Shown here piece after piece: positions 36,301 to 45,300 of a stretch of DNA of 64,000 nucleotides. The translations under genes were made by a program, and so were the position numbers. The DNA lies in NCBI GenBank assembly GCA_947000775.1, contig CAMQGK010000637.1, positions 21,561,001 to 21,625,000 of the forward strand, read 5' to 3'. Under the pieces are notes generated by a model that did no database searches, had not been told where the DNA came from, and was given only the letters and a program-made list of their open reading frames with translations. Numbering within the stretch: the stretch's first letter is position 1; each line of letters starts with the position of its first letter. The DNA comes from Pterois miles (taxonomy: Eukaryota; Chordata; Actinopteri; Perciformes; Scorpaenidae).

Positions 36301-39300
36301 GTCATTTTTTATTGTCTCACTGTGAGCCAAGGCAGGAAATGTCTTCCTGCTGATAGATTGGACTTCGTGCTTGATATTGCTGAATCAGTATTTGCTAAGT
36401 TGAAAAACATCTCTATTGATCTCATAGAGAGACGTTTAATTTATAACAACTTTACCTCCCTATGACCTTATTGCAGCGGTTAAAAAGACACTGTTCTTAC
36501 CAAAAGAAAACTGAAGCTGATACCTGCCAACTATAACAACTGGCATCATACTGTATATGTGCATTAAGGGTGTTTTCTTGTCACCTCATACAGCTTTTCT
36601 TCTTGGAAGAGAGGAGGAGGCAATGCCTGCAAGACCTGGCCACCCTCATTCAGAAGATCTACCGTGGCTGGAAGTGCCGCAGCCACTTCCTGCTGCTGAA
36701 GAAGAGTCAGATAGTGGTGGCGGCATGGTACCGCCGATATGCGGTGAGGCTTTGAGGGGAAATGCTCAAATCACACACAAAGCAAAATAAACCGATTGAC
36801 AGATGGCACTGATGCATGAAGTGTAGTTAATTCCCTATTTTTTTTTTTCCTTTTTCCATCTCACAGCAACAAAAGAAATACCAGAAGATCAAGAGCGCCA
36901 CCACTGTGGTGCAGTCCTACACTAGAGGATGGCAGGTGTGCACCTCCCTGTGAATTCACTCTGTTTGGAGTAAAATATCGCAGGAAGCCATGCGATTATT
37001 AGAAAAAAACATGAATGTTTGCTTGTTATATTTCCATCAGGCCCGCAAACTTCTGAGAGAGCTGAAATATCAGAAGAGATGTGAAGAGGCAGTGACCACC
37101 ATCGCAGCCTTCTGGCACGGCACCCAGGTACTGACACATGAAAGTGCAGAGGAATATCAGAGGAGGTTTTTACCTCAACACAGCATCAGCATGGGTTTGA
37201 TACAGGGCTTTTTATTCATGTTGGGGGGGGGGGCTGCTCTTGAAGTCTTAACAATATTGCCTTAAACACTTGATTTTTCATTTTCTGCAGCATTCCTGTC
37301 TGATTGCCCACCAGTATTACAAAAAAAATCTGTCCTTTAACAAAGCTCTCCTTGATGTTATTGCTGCTGTTTCCCTTTGGTCCTGCTTCTTTTGCTGATC
37401 ACACAACTGCCACTTCTCTTTTTCTTCCCCCCCACTCTTTCTTTCCTTTCTCGGTTCTTTTCCTCCTCGCATCTTCAACCTGTCGTACCTAACGCCCACC
37501 ACGTCCCACCAGGCTCGGATGGAGCTGAGACGTCTAAAACAAGAAGCGCAGAATAAACACGCTGTGACAGTAATTTGGGCATACTGGCAGGGAACCAAGG
37601 TATTTCCACCCAGCCGTAGTGTGTCTCTGTACCAGCTGTCTTGTCATCCCTATTTACCATGTCCCCGTCCCACCCTATTCCCACTATGAAAACCACCTAA
37701 TAGAGTAGCAGCCCCTCTGACTGAACCTCGACCCCCATCCTTCCGTTACCCGCTGGCCTGACTAATATGCCCCGTTGTTGTTTGTCCTGTTTTCTGTTTT
37801 GTAGCTCTCACACATAGAATTGTCTTTATGTTTTGGTTGTTGCTGAATATTTCATATCTGTTATGGTGTTACAAACAAAACAAGATTTCTACACAAATGA
37901 AACCCAATCTTGTTTAACCATGCAGATGATTTTCTGTTATTTACTTCTGCTGTGATGTCTTTTTTTTAACTATACTGATGTGCTGACAGCAAAATGAATA
38001 CGCAGGGAATTATGATCAATATGATGGCACATATGTTTCTACATTATAAGACCTCAGTGACTGTGTATAATCAAAGCCACTATGTAGACTTTGTAGTCTG
38101 CATGTATCTTATCAGCATTTACTCAACAGTGTTATCATTTGACATATCCTTGGTTGTTAATGATCAATATTTTATTTCACGGTTTCACAGCCGGATCGGT
38201 TCATTATAGATACTGTTAAAGATTATTCTGGGTTTTATGTGGACTTTGTTCTTAGCAAATATAAATACTTCATCTTTTATGAAGCTCTAGATAATGTTAT
38301 GATAATCCAGACTCTCCCACTGTTCTCGTATTGTACTTCTTTCCTCTAAAGTGTGACATTTGTAGAGTCACAAAACACGAGCACCACCCCTTTGTTCCAT
38401 CGCTTGACATCCTTTGTTGTCTTTCGTCAATGTTTCCTCACAATGCTTTTTTCACACCTACTCAGTACCTCTCCTGGGACAATTAAGTTTTGATTGTCAC
38501 TGAAATTAACCTCCCCCACAACTGCCACCGCTTTCCATCAGGCCCGGAGAGAGCTGCGTCAGCTGAAGGAGGAGGCGAGGAATAAACATGCCGTATCGGT
38601 CATTTGGGCCGGCTGGCAGGGCACCAAGGTATTTGGGAAGCCTGTTGACTTGACTTGCCGTGACTTGCCGCCTCCATCGACGCTCCCCTCCCCATCCCAT
38701 CCCAGCCTCCCCACCCCAAAAAAATATCCTCAACATACCCATCATTCTGTTCAAACCATTATCAGCATTTCATGTACCATGTAAGGCAGTTACACCGTCT
38801 CACATATGCACTTGTCCACTGGTTGCTGAAGTGCAAAGAGGAGTCATAATAATGGGACAGAAACACCTTTACAGCTCAGTGTGACTGGTGATTTATGATT
38901 TTGCTATCATGGTTACATTGGCATCCCCATTCCTGAGAAGATAAGACACACACACACACACACACACACCAGGGCCAGAAAGGTCATGTTTTGAGTGTGT
39001 TTTCAGCTTCTTCCTCCAAAGTCCATGCCTCACCAGTGCATGCTGCCTGCCCTCTGCATGACTTCTTTCTTGTGTAGTTAATGCATGTTTACTCTTTGCA
39101 TCGCAGCGCTGTTTGTCTTTTTTAGATGGAACTGTTTGGATCCTTTGAGGTGACCTCTGCTGCCTGAGTTGTGACTTTTGCTCTCAAAGTCCCACTAAAA
39201 AGCACAAAGTCTGTTTCCGTTCCAGAAGTCCCCCTGATAAATGTGCGCCATGTTTGTTTCTGGAGTCTGGTGCAGTAGACCTGTACTTTTTACAGTTTCT

Positions 39301-42300
39301 CCGTGGTCACAGTGCTGGTGTGCAGTGCGTATGTGTGCGTGTGTTTGTGTGAATTTGATGTTTGCTGACCTCAGGCAAAACAGTGTCTCCCTTTTCTTCC
39401 TCTCATCTTCTGTTGCTTCATTTGTTCCCGCTCTCTGTCTCTTCCCGCCCACCCCTTGAACAGGCTCGCAGGGAGCTGAGGAGACTGAAGGAAGAGGCCA
39501 GGCGTAAGCATGCTGTCGCTGTGATTTGGGCCTACTGGCAGGGACTCAAGGTACCTACCAGCCCCACGGCGCAGCCATCGTCAAGTCTGCCACCTACTCA
39601 TCACCCCCTGACCCTCTTCATCCTACTCAACCATCTGCTATATGCCCACTTAGGAAGCCAGGCTTTGCCTAGTGCTATGCTCATACTTTATCCATAATGG
39701 CTTTATTTTAGACTGCAAAGATCTCAGAGGTTATGCACACTTGAACTTGAGTTACCTGTGTTATTGTACATCAACTTCTGTTGCAAATTCCACCATCAAA
39801 ACAGTAAAACATTTGCTTTTATGCATGATAAACAGAGAATTATGCTACACCACAGTAACATATAGTACTTCTACAAAGATTACAAGACCACAAACTGTTC
39901 CTACTTTTTCTTATCCAATTTTTCCCATTTGTAATAATTATATCACTGTCATTTTTTCCCCTTTTTCCTTAATATAATATGTGGAAATCCTAATTCCCAT
40001 TCTAGCGCAGTCCTTGTGAGACTTGCAAGACTTGCCGTCCTTCAACATTTACCCTTGTATCACCTGTGCAGCACAGAGAAATGTATTTAATGCAATAACT
40101 GGGATTTCATCTTAAAGGGGTAGTTAACCTAAGACAAAATAGTAAAAAGACAAAATATTTCTAGTTTACCCCAGTGGTTTCTAGCCATGCAGATAGTTTT
40201 TAGCCACCATTTGAGTGCAATGGAGGTGAATGGAATGTTGGAAGGCATTGAAAAGTTGCATTTTGAGGCAATGAAACCAAGCTCTGCTTCTCAGACTAAT
40301 CCACAGCCCTCACAGCAGCAATTTGCATCAGGACAATTTATTTGTATTGTAGGAAACTGTTAGCAAAGATGTGACATTGTAATTTATAGGTGTTACTTGT
40401 AACATTGATATCATGCAGCCACAAGATGCCGCATTCTCCCTCCCCCGTTCCATTGCATTTACGTCACAACAAGTCGTTGCCAGACACTTGCCGTCAATCT
40501 CAGCCATTTATCAGTTTTCTTCACACTAACTGATGGCACACAGATACCAACGTTGTTTTACTATTGGCTGACAAGCCTTGTTAGAATTGGGAATCAGATG
40601 TCTGATATCTTCAAACAAAACATACTTTTATTCGGCACCTTTCTAGACTATGTGGATATATTTTTTTTGTTTTTTAATATTTGTCTACATAAAAATGTTA
40701 TCAATAAGACCTTTAAGGTTAACTCCCTCCCATAATCCCACAGTTTTAAGTACATTTGAGATAATTATTCATGGACAGCTGCCATTTTCCTCTTTTGGAT
40801 TTTAATGCTGAAGATTTAAACCAACAGAGTCTGACTGACATGGCAGAGGCTGTCTGCCTCTCTTTCTGATCTGTTCCTTTGTAAACGTCTCCCTCTGTCT
40901 GATTCCTCTGCATCTGTGCAACTAACCCGATACAAAGCAGCGCCGCTTCTTGTACCCAGCAGTATTTATTTCACATGTTATTTCTTTGTCTTTAGGTGTG
41001 TAAAGTATGTGCGTGTCCTGCTTTGTGGTGCTTATCTGTTGTGTGTGTCTGTGGTTTTTACCAGAATAACTGTCATCACTCTGGTCATTTGTTGCAGTGT
41101 TAATCTCTTCATTGTATTAATTGACCACAATGCACCTGTTCACATCTCAATTTGTGCAATTAAGGTCAGCATGAAGGTCATTTGTCATAACCATCATTGA
41201 CTTTTCAGTAATTACAATCCTGTAATCGTTGTAATTTTAATTAATTCCAGCAGCTTGGGATGACTTTGTCTGTTCCAGGTGTTTGTTATTTGTGACTAAC
41301 CAAACGTCTGTTGTTCTAGTGTGCCGTCTGTGTATACTGTCATCCTCCTATCAGTATATTTCTTTTCTTTCCTATGTCACATCAAGCTAATAGGTGGCAG
41401 GAGGTGACTGACAGTTTGTTTATTTTTCCCTTTATTTCTGTAAAAGGTCCGCAGAGAGTACAGAAAATTCTTCAGGGCAAATGCAGGCAAGAAGATCTAT
41501 GACTTCACCATCCAGAGAATTGTAAGTAGGACTTAAATATTTTGAAAGAGAGGTAACTGGTTGCTCTGTGTACTCAACCGTAGGGCAAAAACATGTCGAG
41601 TGCTCTTAGAAAAAGATGAAAACTCAGTATAGACAGGAAGGCAATCCAGGCATTCGAAGATGAACATAAATTAAAAAGCCTTTATTATAGTGGCTAAATC
41701 CTTAAAAAAGCTCAGCACGAGGACCTATAGAGGTCAAAGCATGTTGGCTTTTTCAGTGATTTGGCCACTATAATAAAGGCTTTTTAATACATTTCCTTCC
41801 TCATTTTTTTATATTTCAGATTGCCTGGATTGCCTTCCTGTCTATTGGGACTTGAATATTTGCTTGCTTAAATAAAAACATAAAAATTGTAAGACTTGTG
41901 CTCCTCTGTATCTATGTTGTTATTTTTCATTAAATATTTACTAGAATGTTGTTAACCTGCATTTATGTTCGTTTTTGTAGATGCAAAAGTACTTCCTGGG
42001 CCTGAAGAGCAGCATGCCCTCCATGTCACCCATAGACAAGAGCTGGCCTGCCAGGCCTTATTGCTTTCTGGAGGGAGTCAACACGGAGCTGCGGAGAATC
42101 TTCCATCTCTGGAGGGTTGGTCACAAACAACCGGAGCCCCTCTCCTCTTTCTGTCCCCTTCACCCATATTTAATTATTCAAATGTCACATCAGTACAGAG
42201 AATGAGACAAAAACACACTACTTTTACTTGAGTAACATTTTGAATTCATACTTGTAATTGAGTATTTTAAGACCATGGTATGTCTACTTTTACATAAGTA

Positions 42301-45300
42301 AAGGCTCCCGTGCTTCTTCCACTATAGTGTAATACAAAATATTTAATATTAAATGCTACAGCCCAAGTTTGAACTGCTGCTGTTATTTGTGTGTTTAGTG
42401 CAAGAAATACAGAAGCCAATTCACAGAGGAGAAGAAGGCAGTTTATGAGGAGAAGCTGGAGGCCAGTGAGATCTTCAAGGATAAGAAGGCTCTCTACCCG
42501 AGCAGGTACATGAAATTCACTGTGCTCTTTGTTTCATGGCAGATAAAAGAAATATCTGCAAAGTATCAGGGCAGTTAAATATTAAAATATGTAATTGTGA
42601 TTTTTTTTTTTGCATGATCATCCATAGTTAATTGTGACTAATCGCAAATTAATCACACATTTTTTATCTGTTCAAAATGTACCTTAATGAGTCTTGTCAA
42701 GTATTTAATACTTTTATCAATATTGGAATGGGGTAAATATGCCGCTTTAGGCTAATTTATGTGTATATTTATTATTTGAATGCAATTAACAATACAAAAC
42801 AATGACAAATAGAAACCCTCACAGTTACTGCATCTAGTATGTGTGTCTGACTTGACCATGACTTGCCCCAACTGAATTATCAGAAAGTGGGCATGTCTGT
42901 AAAGGGGAGACTCGTAGGTACTTACAGAACCATAATTTGGTGTAAGTTTGAAGTGTTATTTAGCCTCCTTTTTGACAAGCTAGCATGACATTGTCATTCC
43001 TGAGGTTTTCTAGTTGCATATGATGCCTGTATCCTCACTCCAGCTAAATCTGAGCCCATTACAACTTTGCAAAGTTGCAAGTTGCATTAATACATTAAAG
43101 AAATTAGTGCTGTGAAAACAAATAAGTTATCGTGCTAACTTTGATAGCCCTAATCCAGATGAATGAGTAGATTAGTGAATCTCCTAATTTCACTGTAAAC
43201 ACAAAGCATCAGACCTCTCATGTGGCATGTACTATGAATGTGTTTGTCTCAGTGTGAGCCAGCCCTTCATAGGAGACTACCTGGAGATCAGCAAGAACCC
43301 CAAATATCAGAAACTCAGCAGCGCCATGGACGAGAAGGTTCTGCTGGCTGATGTGGTCAACAAGATTAACAGGGCCAATGGAAAGGTAAGAAAGATCACT
43401 CCCACTACCAAATGTTCAGCTCCTATACAAGCTAAATGGAGCGTTGAGTCCAAAATCTAAGCTGTGATTACATTGCGACCCTGCTGTTTAGAGTTTAGCT
43501 CCACTTTTCTACACTGGCCGTGTGAAGCACAACACTATTAAGTTGTTTTGATGGATATTTCACCCCACTGTGCAGCAATCTGATATTTTCTGACATCTTA
43601 ACAGCTGGCATTATTTTTGTTCCAGCAGATAGCTGACATGTCGGGACACGTGTACTGTGTTTACTCTTAACGCTGCCCCAGTTTCGAGATCAGATAGACG
43701 CTTAAAAAAAATGCATCAAAAAGGGTATTTTGGTCTGAACAATTGTTTTCATAACATTTAGAATGACCGACAGTTTCTGCTCCTGTTTGCAGGGTACAGC
43801 TCGCATCTTCCTGCTGACGAAGAAGAGTGTCGTCTTGGCTGACCAGAAGACGGGTCAGGTGAAGGCCAGCGTTCCCCTGCCAGACCTCACCAGTGTGTCG
43901 GTCAGCACACAGAGTGACGGCTTCTTTGCTCTCAAACTCAAAGAGGTGAGGGAGTCCTGTTTTAGTGCTGGAATGATTCAGTATTAATCTCCTCATCTAG
44001 CTCTCAGCAACAAAGCAAGTAAAAGGAATTTCCTAAATGTTGAACTATCCCTTTAAGGCCTACTGAGACATTTGATAATATTATATTATTATGTTGTTAA
44101 ACGGCAGTCAGTTGTGCACTTATTGTTGTACATCCATGGACACTAAACTAAGAAGTTGCACTCGACAGCATTTTTATACTCAGCGGAAGTGAGCCTGCAG
44201 TAATGTGCCAAACTTCTACTTGCTGAAGTAAATTTCCTGTCTAAATGAAAATGATGCTGTTTGTTTAAATGCTGTTGGGAGATCTCCAGCTGCAGGAAGT
44301 ACTGATTCAAAACTTTCTTTCAAATGTTTTGTTTTTTTTATCGAACATCAGTGAGAAACACAACTAACATACACTTTACAAGAGTTATGTTTTTCATTTT
44401 AACCCAACTTCAGGCACCTGGCTGACACAAAACAAAATGAACAATGCAAAACAATGACAAATATTGTCCAGAAACCCTCATAGGTACTACATTTAGCATA
44501 AACAATATGCTCAGATCATAACATGGCAAGCTGCAGCCCAACAGGTGGGCATGTCTGTAAAGAGGAGACTCGTGGGTACCCAGAGAACCCATTTTCATTC
44601 ATATATCCTGAGGTCAGAGGTCAAGGAACCCCTTTGAAGATGGCCATGCCAGCTTTTCTTCACCAAAATTGGAGCGTTATTATCGTCCGTTGTGACAAGC
44701 AAGGCATGGTTGGTACCACTGGATTCCTTAGGTTTTCTATCGTATGTTTCATATCATGCCAGTATCTTCACTCACTACAACCTAAAGATTGCAAGTTGTG
44801 TAAATACGTTAAAGAAATTAGTGGTGTTAAAATGAATTTACGTTAATGCATTATTATCGTGTTAACTTGGACAGCCCGTGAAAACACAAAACAAACCAAG
44901 ATGGCTGCACAATAAGTTTACTTTGGATACATAGAACAAAAGATATGAGAAGCTAGTAATAGAAAAATAAACTGATAAGTATAATAGTTCAAATCAACAC
45001 TTTTTATTAAGTGTTTTTCTTGCAGTTTACTCACATCAAAGTTTACGATTACAGGGGACTGAACTTGAGTGTTTTTGATGCAAATGTTATTGTGCCATTT
45101 TGCTTCAGGGGTCGGCCTCAGCCGTCAAAGGAGACTTCTTACTCAGCAGTGAACACCTGATTGAGATCATCACCAAACTCCACCGCACCGGGGCAACGGC
45201 TGCCGACAGCGAGCAGCTCAACATCGACATCTCAGACGAGTAGGAGCGCACGCAGATTTAAATCCAGTAATTCTGGTCTAAGGATGTGATTCCAGCGGGT

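Larger units (their letters stand above)
34556..36593 (+). other. myo1b: myo1b intron, 2.0 kb
   Basis: Contains an AT-rich low-complexity block (about 35150-35450) and a near full-length family A repeat (35460-36066). The remainder is unassigned. Confidence 0.65.
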
